The position numbers and the translations under genes were made by a program. DNA of 64,000 bases from Catellatospora tritici (GTDB taxonomy: Bacteria; Actinomycetota; Actinomycetes; Mycobacteriales; Micromonosporaceae): positions 446,706-510,705 of the forward strand of contig NZ_JAHRCY010000003.1 of assembly GCF_019083965.1 (NCBI RefSeq). Direction: 5' to 3'. The notes beneath the pieces were generated by a model. It was not told the origin of the DNA, ran no database searches, and worked only from the letters and a program-made list of their open reading frames with translations. Shown one piece after another: positions 34,715 to 43,824 of this stretch; within the stretch, counting starts at the first letter, position 1, and every line of letters starts with the position of its first letter.

Positions 34715-35854
34715 TCAAGGCATGCGGAGCACCCACCGGTACGCCTGCACCAGGCCGGTGTCGAAGCTCGCCGCCGAGCCCCACAGGAACAGCCGGAACC
34801 GCCGGTACAGCGGATCGCCCCAGCGGCGCACCACCTCGTCGCGGGCCGCGTCGAGCCGCCGCGCCCACTCGGCGCAGGTCAGGTGGTAGTTGTGCCGGTC
34901 GTCCTCGACGCTGACCAGCTCGAACGGCGACCGGGCCACCTGGCGCAGGTACGAGTGCAGCACCAGCGGCGAGGACTTGCCCGGGTAGATGTAGCGGCTC
35001 ATGAACGTGGACACCCGGTGCTTGGCCCGCATCGCCAGCGCGTCGAGGTAGACGTGCCCGCCCGGACGCACCAGCTCGGCGTACTTGCGCAGGGTGGCGC
35101 GGTAGTCGGGCAGGTGCTCGGTCACGCCCATGTTCACGATCGCGTCGTAGCGGCGCGGCGCCTCGTAGCGCAGCAGGTGCTGCCGGACCACCTGGGCGGG
35201 CAGCTGCTCGCGGGCGAACAGGTCGGACAGGTAGCGCTCGGACTCCTCGGCCAGCGTCAGCGTGGTGACGTGCACGCCGTGGCGGGCGGCATACTCGGAG
35301 AAGGCGCCCCAGCCGCCGCCGACCTCCAGGATGTGGTCGCCGGGGGAGACCTTCAGCGACTCCAGCGCGAGCTTCATCTTGCGGGTCATCGCGTCCTCGA
35401 GCGGCTCGTCGTCGCGCTCGAACACGCCCTGGGTGTAGCAGCGATGCCGGGAGTCCATGAAGGTGAGGAAGAACTCCGACTCCTCGTCGTAGTGCGCCGA
35501 GATGGCCCGCCGGTCGTGCTCGGCCCCGCCGAACCGCAGCGCCGGGGCGAACCGGGCCAGCCAGGCGATGGGGTGGCGGTCGTGGAACATGCCGCGGATC
35601 TTGAGGGCGGCCATCAGGTCGCCCTCGAAGTCCAGCCAGCCGCGCAGGTAGGCCACGCCGATCTGGAACTGGTCGAGCCCGGCCAGCGCCTTGGCGCCAC
35701 GCGGGTCGGTGACCACGACGGTGAAGGCGGGATCGCCGGTCCCGACGGTGTGCGCCCCGTCCGCGTGACGGACCGCGAACGGGGTCGCGGACCGGCCGGA
35801 GAAGTATTGCTGGAAACGACGGTCCAGCGTACGACCGAGATCAATGCTCGTCAT
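34715..35854 (-). CDS. Cyclopropane-fatty-acyl-phospholipid synthase family methyltransferase
   Basis: The 379-residue protein has the CFA synthase layout: an N-terminal region with YLRGWLDFEGDL, then HYDEESEFF, YTQGVFERDDE, and SAM motif I LEVGGGWGAFSEYAA, with VNMGVTEHLPDY further on. It should transfer a methylene or methyl group from SAM to unsaturated phospholipid acyl chains at the membrane surface. ATG at 35854 is preceded by TACATT with a 6-nt spacer, so it is leaderless. It is followed by the GGDEF/EAL gene on the same strand after 45 bp, though that gene has its own promoter. It is divergent from thrS. Confidence 0.87.
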   Translation of the reverse strand: MTSIDLGRTLDRRFQQYFSGRSATPFAVRHADGAHTVGTGDPAFTVVVTDPRGAKALAGLDQFQIGVAYLRGWLDFEGDLMAALKIRGMFHDRHPIAWLARFAPALRFGGAEHDRRAISAHYDEESEFFLTFMDSRHRCYTQGVFERDDEPLEDAMTRKMKLALESLKVSPGDHILEVGGGWGAFSEYAARHGVHVTTLTLAEESERYLSDLFAREQLPAQVVRQHLLRYEAPRRYDAIVNMGVTEHLPDYRATLRKYAELVRPGGHVYLDALAMRAKHRVSTFMSRYIYPGKSSPLVLHSYLRQVARSPFELVSVEDDRHNYHLTCAEWARRLDAARDEVVRRWGDPLYRRFRLFLWGSAASFDTGLVQAYRWVLRMP

Positions 35855-36022
35855 AGCGCCAATGTAATGGCGGTGAAACGACCCCGAAAGGGGTCACGGG
35901 TGAACGCGGCACGACGGGAGCGGCCCACGGCACCGGCTGACCGGTAACCGGCATGATCGGTACGCCCGATAGCATGGCCGGAGCCGGACAAACCGCTGAG
36001 ACCACTCTTCAAGGAGATCATC

Positions 36023-38071
36023 GTGAGCGCACCGATCAGCCCGCCCGCCGCCGACCCCGTCGTCGTCGCGGCCGGGACGACGTGCGCCGACGCGATCGCC
36101 GCGGCGGGCCTGCCGGTCAACGGCGCCAAGGCGATCGTCGTGGTCCGCGACCCGGAGGGCCGCCTGCGCGACCTCGACTGGGTCCCGTCGGTGGAGACCT
36201 CGGTGGAGCCGGTCGCGATCGACTCGCCCGACGGCCTCAACGTGCTGCGCCACTCGACCGCGCACGTGCTGGCCCAGGCGGTGCAGGACGTGTTCCCGGA
36301 GGCGAAGCTCGGCATCGGGCCGCCGATCGAGAACGGCTTCTACTACGACTTCTCCGTGCCCAAGCCGTTCCACCCGGACGACCTGGACAAGATCGAGAAG
36401 CGGATGCAGGAGATCGTCAAGTCCGGCCAGCGCTTCCAGCGGCGCCGGTTCGACTCCCTGGAGCAGGCCAAGGCCGAGCTGAAGGACGAGCCGTTCAAGC
36501 TCGAACTGGTCGACATCAAAGGCGACGCCGGCGACGACGTGATGGAGGTCGGCGGCGGCGAGCTGACCATCTACGACAACTTCGACGCCAAGACCGGCGA
36601 CCGCCGCTGGGGCGACCTGTGCCGGGGCCCGCACCTGCCCAGCACCCGCCTGATCGGCGCGTTCAAGCTGATGCGCTCGGCCGCGGCGTACTGGCGCGGC
36701 TCGGAGAAGAACCCGCAGCTGCAGCGGGTCTACGGCACCGCGTGGCCGACCCGCGACCAGCTCAAGGACTACCTGAAGCTGCTGGAGGAGGCGGCCCGCC
36801 GCGACCACCGCAAGCTCGGCACCGACCTGGACTTGTTCAGCTTCCCCGACGAGATCGGCTCGGGCCTGGCCGTCTTCCACCCCAAGGGCGGTGTGATCAA
36901 GCGCGAGATGGAGGACTACGTCCGCGCCCGCCACATCGAGGAGGGCTTCCAGTACGTCGGGACGCCGCACATCACCAAGGAAGGCCTCTTCCACACCTCG
37001 GGTCACCTGCCCTACTACAAGGAGACCATGTTCCCGCCGATGGACATGGAGGGCAGCGACTACTACCTCAAGGCCATGAACTGCCCGATGCACAACCTGA
37101 TCTACCGCTCGCGCGGCCGGTCCTACCGCGAGCTGCCGATCCGGCTGTTCGAGTTCGGGTCGGTGTACCGGTTCGAGAAGTCGGGCGTCATCCACGGCCT
37201 GACCCGGGTGCGCGGCTTCACCCAGGACGACTCGCACTCCTACGTCACCAAGGAGCAGGCGGCCGCCGAGATCAAGCACCTGCTGGACTTCGTGCTCGGC
37301 CTGCTCAAGGACTTCGGCATCACCGACTTCTACCTGGAGCTGTCCACCCGCGACGACACCAAGCCGGACAAGTTCGTCGGCTCGGAGGAGGACTGGGCGA
37401 CCGCGACCGCGGTGCTGGAGCAGTGCGCCGTGGAGACCGGCCTGCAGCTGGTGCCGGACCCGGGCGGCGCGGCCTTCTACGGCCCGAAGATCTCGGTGCA
37501 GGCCAAGGACGCGATCGGCCGCACCTGGCAGATGTCGACCATCCAGTACGACTTCAACCAGCCCCGCGGCTTCGAGCTGGAGTACCAAGCCGCCGACGGC
37601 ACCCGCCAGCAGCCCGTGATGATCCACTGCGCCAAGTTCGGCTCGATCGAGCGCTTCATCGGCGTGCTCACCGAGCACTACGCGGGTGCCTTCCCGGCGT
37701 GGCTGGCGCCGGTGCAGGTGGTCGGCATCCCGATCCGCTCCGACGACGAGGCCGGGCACACCGCGTTCCTGTACGACTTCGTCGCCCGCCTGCGCAAGGA
37801 GGGCATCCGGGCCGAGGTCGACGCCTCCGACGACCGGATGCAGAAGAAGATCCGCAACGCCCAGCAGCAGAAGATCCCGTTCATGGCGATCGTGGGCGAC
37901 CAGGACCTGGCCGACGGCACCGTGTCGTTCCGCTACCGCGACGGCTCGCAGCGCAACGGCGTGAGCCTGGACGAGGCGGTCGCGCACGTGGTCGAGGTGG
38001 TGCGCTCGCGTACCAACGCCGGTCCGTCCGCCGGTGTGGCCGAGGTTGTCGAGGCGGGCGACGCGGCGTGA
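36023..38071 (+). CDS. thrS: Threonine-tRNA ligase
   Basis: The 682-residue enzyme has a TGS-like N-terminal domain, the editing domain ([21 protein letters not shown], with HxxxH motif), the class II catalytic core (motif 2 FRF-like region around [19 protein letters not shown]; motif 3 later) and the anticodon-binding domain ([14 protein letters not shown] onward). Length is normal. It charges tRNA-Thr. GTG at 36023 has AAGGAG 7 nt upstream. It begins the conserved block that continues to relA, and its stop overlaps the GNAT gene as GTGA. I saw no T-box leader in the 168-bp spacer upstream. Confidence 0.96.
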   Translation: MSAPISPPAADPVVVAAGTTCADAIAAAGLPVNGAKAIVVVRDPEGRLRDLDWVPSVETSVEPVAIDSPDGLNVLRHSTAHVLAQAVQDVFPEAKLGIGPPIENGFYYDFSVPKPFHPDDLDKIEKRMQEIVKSGQRFQRRRFDSLEQAKAELKDEPFKLELVDIKGDAGDDVMEVGGGELTIYDNFDAKTGDRRWGDLCRGPHLPSTRLIGAFKLMRSAAAYWRGSEKNPQLQRVYGTAWPTRDQLKDYLKLLEEAARRDHRKLGTDLDLFSFPDEIGSGLAVFHPKGGVIKREMEDYVRARHIEEGFQYVGTPHITKEGLFHTSGHLPYYKETMFPPMDMEGSDYYLKAMNCPMHNLIYRSRGRSYRELPIRLFEFGSVYRFEKSGVIHGLTRVRGFTQDDSHSYVTKEQAAAEIKHLLDFVLGLLKDFGITDFYLELSTRDDTKPDKFVGSEEDWATATAVLEQCAVETGLQLVPDPGGAAFYGPKISVQAKDAIGRTWQMSTIQYDFNQPRGFELEYQAADGTRQQPVMIHCAKFGSIERFIGVLTEHYAGAFPAWLAPVQVVGIPIRSDDEAGHTAFLYDFVARLRKEGIRAEVDASDDRMQKKIRNAQQQKIPFMAIVGDQDLADGTVSFRYRDGSQRNGVSLDEAVAHVVEVVRSRTNAGPSAGVAEVVEAGDAA

Positions 38072-38538
38072 GCACGCGCACGCACGAGGCCGGGTACGTG
38101 CTGGACACGGACCCGGCCCGGCTCGATCTCGACGCCGTCGAGCAGTGGCTGCTGCGCGAGGCGTACTGGACCTCCGGCCGCGACCGCGAGGTCATGGTGC
38201 GGTCGCTGGCCGGGTCCACGGTCTACGGCCTCTACGCGGCCTCCGGTGCCCAGGTCGGCGTGTTCCGGGTGGTCACCGACGGCGCCACCTTCGCCTGGCT
38301 GTGCGACGTCTTCATCGACACCGCGCACCGGGGACACGGGCTGGCGCAGTGGGCGGTGGCGGTGATCCGCGACGAGCTGCAGGCGCTGGGCGTACGCCGG
38401 ATCATCCTGGCCACCGCCGACGCGCACGGCGTCTACGCCAAGGTCGGGTTCGCCCCGATGGCCCGGCCTGAGCGCTGGATGGAGCTCGACACCCGGCCGG
38501 TGATCCCGACCATCGCCCCGCGGCAGGCCGCGGCATGA
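38068..38538 (+). CDS. GNAT-family N-acetyltransferase
   Basis: The 156-residue protein shows the acetyl-CoA-binding motif A region ([20 protein letters not shown], with the RGxGxA-like RGHGLA) and the C-terminal YAKVGFAPM. It transfers an acetyl group from acetyl-CoA to an unknown amine. It overlaps thrS upstream (GTGA) and the HIT gene downstream (ATGA), so the three are co-translated. In other actinobacteria the HIT gene often follows thrS directly, so this is an extra member. Confidence 0.87.
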   Translation: MSTRTHEAGYVLDTDPARLDLDAVEQWLLREAYWTSGRDREVMVRSLAGSTVYGLYAASGAQVGVFRVVTDGATFAWLCDVFIDTAHRGHGLAQWAVAVIRDELQALGVRRIILATADAHGVYAKVGFAPMARPERWMELDTRPVIPTIAPRQAAA

Positions 38539-39035
38539 GCACCGCCGACCCCGACGGCCTGGAGCGGCTGTGGACCCCGTGGCGGATGGCCTACGTCAGC
38601 GGCGGCACCAAGCCGGAGGGCTGCCCGTTCTGCGTCGCGCCGCAGACCGACCCGGACGGGCTGGTCGTGGCCCGGGGCGAGGCGGTGTACGCGGTGCTCA
38701 ACCGATTCCCGTACAACCCGGGGCACCTGCTGATCTGCCCCTACCGCCACATCGACGACTACCCGGAGCTCGACCTGGCCGAGACGGCTGAGCTGGCCGA
38801 GTTCACCAAGACGGCGATGCGGGTGGTCCGCAAGGTGTCCAACGCGCACGGGTTCAACATCGGCCTGAACCAGGGCAGCGCCGCGGGCGCCGGGATCGCC
38901 GCGCACCTGCACCAGCACGTGGTGCCGCGCTGGGGCGGCGACAACAACTTCCTGCCGGTGGTGGGGCGGACCAAGGCGCTGCCGCAGTTGCTCACCGACA
39001 CCCGCGACCTGCTGCGGGCGGCCTGGCCGAGCTGA
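38535..39035 (+). CDS. HIT-family nucleotide phosphorylase/hydrolase
   Basis: The 166-residue protein has the histidine-triad motif HLHQHVVPRW (about 134-143) and an N-terminal CPFC-containing zinc site (EGCPFCVAPQ, about 31-40). Mycobacterial Rv2613c, in the same place between thrS and pgsA, is an AP4A phosphorylase; that activity is inferred here by synteny. Its start overlaps the GNAT stop. A cassette of four genes separates it from pgsA, which normally follows directly. Confidence 0.92.
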   Translation: MSTADPDGLERLWTPWRMAYVSGGTKPEGCPFCVAPQTDPDGLVVARGEAVYAVLNRFPYNPGHLLICPYRHIDDYPELDLAETAELAEFTKTAMRVVRKVSNAHGFNIGLNQGSAAGAGIAAHLHQHVVPRWGGDNNFLPVVGRTKALPQLLTDTRDLLRAAWPS

Positions 39036-39092
39036 CGGGTCTCCTGTCGAGCCGACGGGTCGTTGTCGTACCCGTCGGGAAGGATCGGGGCC

Positions 39093-39803
39093 ATGATTGG
39101 CACCCTGTACAGCGTCGTACTCGACACACCTGACCTCAAGGGACTCAGCTCGTTCTACGCGTCCCTGGCCGACCTGACCGAGAAGTACGCCGACGAGAAC
39201 TGGGTCTCGCTGCGGGCCGCCGACGGCACCAGGCTGGGTTTCCAACGCGCCGACGACCATGTGCCGCCGCGCTGGCCCGACCAGGCCCACCCGCAGCAGC
39301 TGCACCTCGACTTCCGCGTGCCCGACCTGGTCGCCGCAGTCGAGCGGGCCGTGGCGCTGGGCGCGACCCGGCTGCCGGGCGGCGGTGACACGTACACCGT
39401 GCTGGCCGACCCGTCCGGGCACCCGTTCTGCCTGTGCCAGGGCGAACCCGACGGCGACACGACCATCGCCGACGTGGCCCTGGACTGCCCGGCCGCGGGC
39501 GAGCTGGCCCGCTTCTACAGCGGACTGCTCGGACTGCCGGTGACCTGGGAGGGCGAGGGCGGCGCCATGATCAGCGCCGACGGCAAGCTCCCGGTCATCT
39601 TCCAGCAGGTCGAGAACTACTCGGCACCGCGCTGGCCGGACCCGGCCCACCCGCAGCAGCTGCACCTGGACATCGAGGTCGCCGACATCGAGGCGGCCGA
39701 GCGGCAGGCACTGGCGTTGGGCGCGGTGCGCCTGCCCGGCGGCGGTGACAACTTCCGGGTTTACGCCGACCCGGCCGGTCACCCGTTCTGCCTGGTCTGG
39801 TAA
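39093..39803 (+). CDS. Two-domain VOC (glyoxalase/bleomycin-resistance fold) protein
   Basis: The 236-residue protein consists of two similar VOC modules (about 1-115 and 120-236). Both contain near-identical HPQQLHLD and LPGGGD...GHPFCL segments, showing an internal duplication. VOC proteins are metal-dependent isomerases or dioxygenases, or bind drugs; the reaction here is unknown. ATG at 39093 follows GGAAGGATCGGGG. It lies in the cassette inserted between HIT and pgsA and is followed by a family-A repeat. Confidence 0.85.
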   Translation: MIGTLYSVVLDTPDLKGLSSFYASLADLTEKYADENWVSLRAADGTRLGFQRADDHVPPRWPDQAHPQQLHLDFRVPDLVAAVERAVALGATRLPGGGDTYTVLADPSGHPFCLCQGEPDGDTTIADVALDCPAAGELARFYSGLLGLPVTWEGEGGAMISADGKLPVIFQQVENYSAPRWPDPAHPQQLHLDIEVADIEAAERQALALGAVRLPGGGDNFRVYADPAGHPFCLVW

Positions 39804-39830
39804 CCCCACCGACCTGTCAAGATCAACGGA

Positions 39831-39885
39831 GTTGCCGGGCAATCGGGCGTATCTTGACCGGTTGGGCGCCCGATCGCCCGGCAAC
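39831..39885. repeat. Dispersed palindromic repeat family A, copy 3
   Basis: The left arm at 39831-39853 is identical to that of copy 1; the right arm at 39864-39885 carries a few changes. Outer GATCA/TGATC blocks (39821 and 39890) extend the symmetry. Confidence 0.85.
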
Positions 39886-39949
39886 TTGAGCGATCACGAA
39901 ACACGGGAATCGGCGCCGTGGCGCCACGCGAGGCCGCACCATCGGCGTT

Positions 39950-40744
39950 GTGGGGTTATCGCGGCGGGGGCTGCTGCGCGGGGGGCTCGTCGGGCTCGGC
40001 GGCGCCGCGGCCGGGGTCGCCGCGGCGCGCGGTCGGGACTGGGTCGGTCCGGACCGGTTGCCGCTGGACGGGGGGTTCGCCCCGGCAGGCAACGAGCTCG
40101 GCTGGCACGAGCGCGGCGCGGTGAGCGTGCTGTGGCACGTGCGCACCGAGCAGCCGCTGGTGGCGCTGACCTTCGACGACGGCCCGGCGCCGGACTGGAC
40201 GCCCCGGGTGCTCGACACCCTCGACCGTCTCGCCGTCCCGGCCACGTTCTTCCTGGTCGGCGAGCGGTTGCGGCGCCACGCCGCCCTGGTGCGCGACCGG
40301 TACGCCCGGCATGAGGTCGGCAATCACACCTGGGCGCACAAGGACCTGGCCCAGCGCGACGAGAAGGGCGTACGCGACCAGCTGCGGCGCTGCCACGACA
40401 CCGTCGCCGACGTGCTCGGCCGGGAACCGACCCTGCTGCGCCCGCCCTGGGGGCATCTGGGCGGTACCACGCTGACGGTGGCCGAGGAGCTGGGCTACGA
40501 CGTGGTGATGTGGTCGCAGCGGATGCGTGAGGAGGCGTTCGCGGCCGACCCGGGCGGGATCGTGGCCGACACCGTTGCGGCGGCCCGGCCGGGGGCGGTC
40601 ATCCTGGCCCACGACACGGGCGGGCGGGGGCGGTTGATCACCATCGACTACCTCGCCGACATCGTCGCCGGCCTGCGCGACCGCGGCCTGCGTCCGGTGA
40701 CCGTCTCCGCCCTGCGCGCGGCGGCGACCCCGCACCTTCCCTGA
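39950..40744 (+). CDS. Exported polysaccharide deacetylase with Tat-like signal
   Basis: The 264-residue product has a twin-arginine-type signal (LSRRGLLRGGLVGLGGAAAG, residues 3-22) followed by a NodB-fold domain. This shows motif 1 LTFDDGPAP, motif 2 HEVGNHTWAH, motif 3 RPPWGHLG and motif 5 ILAHDTGG. It should remove acetyl groups from N-acetylglucosamine in peptidoglycan or chitin-like polymers outside the cell. GTG at 39950 is the only start that includes the signal; no ribosome site is obvious. The third codon is TTA, rare in such DNA and read by the bldA tRNA in streptomycetes. A large inverted repeat follows. Confidence 0.85.
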   Translation: MGLSRRGLLRGGLVGLGGAAAGVAAARGRDWVGPDRLPLDGGFAPAGNELGWHERGAVSVLWHVRTEQPLVALTFDDGPAPDWTPRVLDTLDRLAVPATFFLVGERLRRHAALVRDRYARHEVGNHTWAHKDLAQRDEKGVRDQLRRCHDTVADVLGREPTLLRPPWGHLGGTTLTVAEELGYDVVMWSQRMREEAFAADPGGIVADTVAAARPGAVILAHDTGGRGRLITIDYLADIVAGLRDRGLRPVTVSALRAAATPHLP

Positions 40745-40860
40745 TTGACGGTGGCCTATGCGGAGGAAAGTACGGGTGCGGTGGCGCACTTGGCATTGAC
40801 GCTGGCCTATCCGGAAGACGGAAATCGTCGAGTCGTCTTCTGGATAGGCCAGCGTCAATG
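40745..40860. repeat. Long inverted repeat with an extra half-copy
   Basis: A 26-bp arm beginning CATTGACGCTGGCCTATCCG (40794-40819) pairs with 40835-40860 around a 15-nt loop; the single mismatch is a G/T pair, which can still pair as RNA. A third, direct, diverged copy (TTGACGGTGGCCTATGCGGA) lies at 40745-40764. It sits between convergent genes and has no T-run. It could be a terminator, or a MITE-like or REP element. Confidence 0.75.
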
Positions 40861-40891
40861 TAAAACGAGGTGTGGGAGAGGATGGGAAGGG

Positions 40892-43051
40892 TCAGCGGGT
40901 GGTGTGTTCCTTGCGGGCCTGGTCGGCCAGGTGGCTGGGCATGGGCTCGTACCGGGCGAACTCCCGGGTGAACATGCCCGCCCCGGCCGTCATCGACCGC
41001 AGATCCACCAGGTATCGCTGCAGCTCCAGCGCGGGCACCTCGGCCCGGATCTGGGTGCGCTCGCCGCCCGACGGGTCCGACTCCGACCCCAGCACCCGGC
41101 CGCGGCGCCCGGACAGGTCGCTCATCACCGCGCCGACCGCCGTGTCCGGCACCGTGATCACCACCTCGTCGACCGGCTCCAGCAGCGCGATCTGTGCCTT
41201 CTCCGCCGCGTCCTTGAGCGCCATGCTGCCCGCCGTCTGGAACGCCGCGTCGGAGGAGTCGACGCTGTGGGCCTTGCCGTCGACGAGCGTCACCCGGAAG
41301 TCGACTACCGGATATCCGGCGACGATGCCCCGCTCGGCCTGGGCGCGTACGCCCTTCTCGACGCTGGGGATGTAGTTGTGCGGGATCGCCCCGCCCACGA
41401 TCTTGTCGACGAACTCGATCCCGGTGCCGCGCGGCAGCGGCTCCAGTTCGATCGCGCACACCGCGTACTGCCCGTGCCCACCGGACTGCTTCACGTGCCG
41501 GCCGTTGCCGCTGGCCGCGGCGGTGAACGCCTCGCGCAGCGCCACCTTCGCCGGTTCGGTGCTCAGCTCGACACCGCCGGTGCGCAGCCGGTCGAGCACC
41601 ACATCGGCGTGGGCCTCGCCCATGCACCACAGCACCAGCTGGTGGGTCTCCGGGTTGCGCTCCAGCCGCAGCGTCGGGTCCCCCGCGACCAGCTTGGCCA
41701 GGTTCTTGGCCAGCGCGTCCTCGTCGGAGCGGGTCTTGGGCACCACCGCGACCGGCAGCAGCGGCTCGGGCATCCGCCACGGCGCCACCAGCAGCGGCTT
41801 GTCCTTGCCGGAGATGGTGTCGCCGGTCTCGGCGGCGTTGGACTTGGTGATCGCGCAGATGTCACCGGCCACGCACAGCGGGACCTCGCGCAGGTTGGCG
41901 CCGAGTGGGGAGTACAGGTGGGTGATCCGCTCGTCGGCGTCGTGGTCGGGGTGGCCGCGCTCGGCCAGCCCGTGGCCGCTGATGTGGACCGGGGTGTCGG
42001 GGCGCAGCGTGCCGGAGAAGACCCGGACCAGGCTGACCCGGCCCACGTACGGGTCGACGGTGGTCTTGACGACCTCGGCCACCAGCGGCCCGTTCGGGTC
42101 GCACTCCAACTCGTCGCGGGGTGCGCCGTCGACACCGGTGACGGCGGGCAGCGGGTGCTCCAGCGGGGTCGGGAAGGCCCGGGTCAGCAGCTCCAGCAGG
42201 GCGTCCAGGCCGACGCCGGTGGCGGCGCAGACCGGCACCACCGGGTGGAAGTGGCCCCGGGCGACCGCCTTCTCCAGGTCGTCGACGATCACCTGCTGGT
42301 CGATGTCCTCGCCCGCGAGGTATCGGTCCATTAGGGTCTCGTCCTCGCTCTCGGCGATGATGCCTTCGAGCAGCTCGCCGCGGGACTCCTCGATCGCGGG
42401 CAGGTGCTCGGCGTCGGGTTCGCGCACCTGGGGCGGGTAACCGCCGGAGTAGTCATACACCCGCTGGGTGACCAGGCCGATCAGGCCCTCCACCGACTGG
42501 CCGTCGTCGCCGTGCATGGGCAGGTACAGCGGCTGGATCTCCTCGCCGAAGACCCGCTGGCACAGCGCCAGCGCCTCGTCGAAGTCGGCGCGCGGATGGT
42601 CCAGGCGGCTGATCGCCACGGCGCGGGGCATGCCCACGGCGGCGCACTCGTCCCACAGCGCGGCGGTGGCGGCGTCCATGCCGTCGGCGGCGCACACCAC
42701 GAACAGGGCGGCGTCGGCGGCGCGCAGGCCCGCGCGCAGCTCGCCGACGAAGTCGGCGTAGCCGGGCGTGTCCAGCAGGTTGATCTTCACGCCGTCGTGG
42801 CTGAGCGGAGCGCACGCCAGCGCGACCGAGCGCTGCTGCTTGACCGCGGCCGGGTCGTTGTCGCTCACGGTCGTGCCCTCGGTGACACTGCCCGCCCGGC
42901 TGATCGTGCCGGTCGCCGCCAGCAGCGCCTCCACCAGCGTGGTCTTGCCGCTGCCCGCGTGCCCGACCAGCACGACGTTGCGCACCTCCCGCGGCTGCTG
43001 CGCGACCTGCGCCGGAGCCTGCGAGACCTTCTCCTTGTCACCGCGCGCCAT
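40892..43051 (-). CDS. EF-G2-type elongation factor G paralogue
   Basis: The 719-residue translational GTPase has G1 GHAGSGKTT, switch II DTPGYADFVGEL and then EF-G domains II-V. The G4 motif NKxD is replaced (AISRLDHPR), as in the actinobacterial EF-G2 group that is distinct from the main fusA product. The C-terminal domains show ERGIVAGYPVVDFRVTLVDG and FARYEPMP. Members of this group, such as mycobacterial FusA2, hydrolyse GTP weakly and have no settled role. ATG at 43051 follows CAGGAGGCGG. It stands alone on the minus strand within the cassette between HIT and pgsA. Confidence 0.9.
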   Translation of the reverse strand: MARGDKEKVSQAPAQVAQQPREVRNVVLVGHAGSGKTTLVEALLAATGTISRAGSVTEGTTVSDNDPAAVKQQRSVALACAPLSHDGVKINLLDTPGYADFVGELRAGLRAADAALFVVCAADGMDAATAALWDECAAVGMPRAVAISRLDHPRADFDEALALCQRVFGEEIQPLYLPMHGDDGQSVEGLIGLVTQRVYDYSGGYPPQVREPDAEHLPAIEESRGELLEGIIAESEDETLMDRYLAGEDIDQQVIVDDLEKAVARGHFHPVVPVCAATGVGLDALLELLTRAFPTPLEHPLPAVTGVDGAPRDELECDPNGPLVAEVVKTTVDPYVGRVSLVRVFSGTLRPDTPVHISGHGLAERGHPDHDADERITHLYSPLGANLREVPLCVAGDICAITKSNAAETGDTISGKDKPLLVAPWRMPEPLLPVAVVPKTRSDEDALAKNLAKLVAGDPTLRLERNPETHQLVLWCMGEAHADVVLDRLRTGGVELSTEPAKVALREAFTAAASGNGRHVKQSGGHGQYAVCAIELEPLPRGTGIEFVDKIVGGAIPHNYIPSVEKGVRAQAERGIVAGYPVVDFRVTLVDGKAHSVDSSDAAFQTAGSMALKDAAEKAQIALLEPVDEVVITVPDTAVGAVMSDLSGRRGRVLGSESDPSGGERTQIRAEVPALELQRYLVDLRSMTAGAGMFTREFARYEPMPSHLADQARKEHTTR

Positions 43052-43188
43052 GCCGCCGCCTCCTGTCCACGTGTTGGTTACTGCATTGTTTCCGATCCCA
43101 CACCCTTCGGGCGTTCGGACACAACCCTGGCATGCCCGTGTCGCCGCTGTCGGCGCGGGTGGACGCCACCGCTATCGTTAGCGCCATC

Positions 43189-43824
43189 ATGGCGAAGATC
43201 TTCAGCGTGGTCGGCAAGGCGGGCACCGCCAGGCTGCTCGACCCCCTCAGCCGGGCCCTGCTGCGCATGGGCGTCAGCCCGAACGCGGTCACGGTGCTGG
43301 GCACCGCGGGTGTGCTGGCCGGCTCGTTCACGTTCGTCGCGCACGGCCACTTCCTGGCCGCCACCATCGCGATCACCGTGTGCGCGCTGACCGACGTCAT
43401 GGACGGGTCGATGGCCCGCCAGCGCGGCACCGCCAGCCGGTACGGCGCGCTGCTCGACTCGACCATGGACCGGATCGCCGACGGAGCGATCTTCGCCGGC
43501 CTGATCTGGTGGTTCGCGACCATCGACGACCGGCCGACCCTGCTCGCCGCGCTGATCTGCCTGGTCGCCGGGCAGGTCGTGTCCTACGTCAAGGCACGGG
43601 CCGAGGGGCTGGGCATGGCGTGTCACGTCGGCCTGGTCGAGCGCGCCGAGCGGCTGATCATCATCGGTGTCGGCGCGCTGCTGACCTCGGTCGCCGGGCT
43701 GAGCTGGGGCCTGCCCGCGTCGCTGTGGCTGCTCGCGGCGGGCTCGATCTTCACCATCTGGCAGCGGATGTGGCACGTGTACAAGTTGGAGCAGGCGCAT
43801 ACCACCGGCGGTGACGCCGCGTGA
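43189..43824 (+). CDS. pgsA: Phosphatidylinositol phosphate synthase (CDP-alcohol phosphatidyltransferase)
   Basis: The 211-residue membrane enzyme carries the CDP-alcohol phosphotransferase motif as DVMDGSMARQRG, followed by SRYGALLDSTMDRIAD, giving the conserved Asp cluster and Arg. It has about six helices. By position upstream of an acyltransferase and pimA it matches mycobacterial PgsA1 (Rv2612c), which joins inositol phosphate to CDP-diacylglycerol. ATG at 43189 is the start closest to homologues; TATCGT lies 11 nt upstream. Its stop overlaps the next start as GTGA, forming a three-gene PIM operon. Confidence 0.93.
   Translation: MAKIFSVVGKAGTARLLDPLSRALLRMGVSPNAVTVLGTAGVLAGSFTFVAHGHFLAATIAITVCALTDVMDGSMARQRGTASRYGALLDSTMDRIADGAIFAGLIWWFATIDDRPTLLAALICLVAGQVVSYVKARAEGLGMACHVGLVERAERLIIIGVGALLTSVAGLSWGLPASLWLLAAGSIFTIWQRMWHVYKLEQAHTTGGDAA

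Noticed and set aside
31883..35947. A 1354-codon open frame on the + strand
   Set aside because: It runs antisense through the GGDEF/EAL and CFA synthase genes. It is His/Arg/Gly/Val-rich without domains and is explained by the GC-rich third codon positions of the real genes.
35855..36022. T-box or other riboswitch before thrS
   Set aside because: The spacer is short and lacks a specifier loop, a conserved T-box sequence and an antiterminator.
40745..42440. Frames starting inside the large inverted repeat
   Set aside because: They translate the repeat arms and then run antisense to EF-G2, which has all its GTPase motifs.
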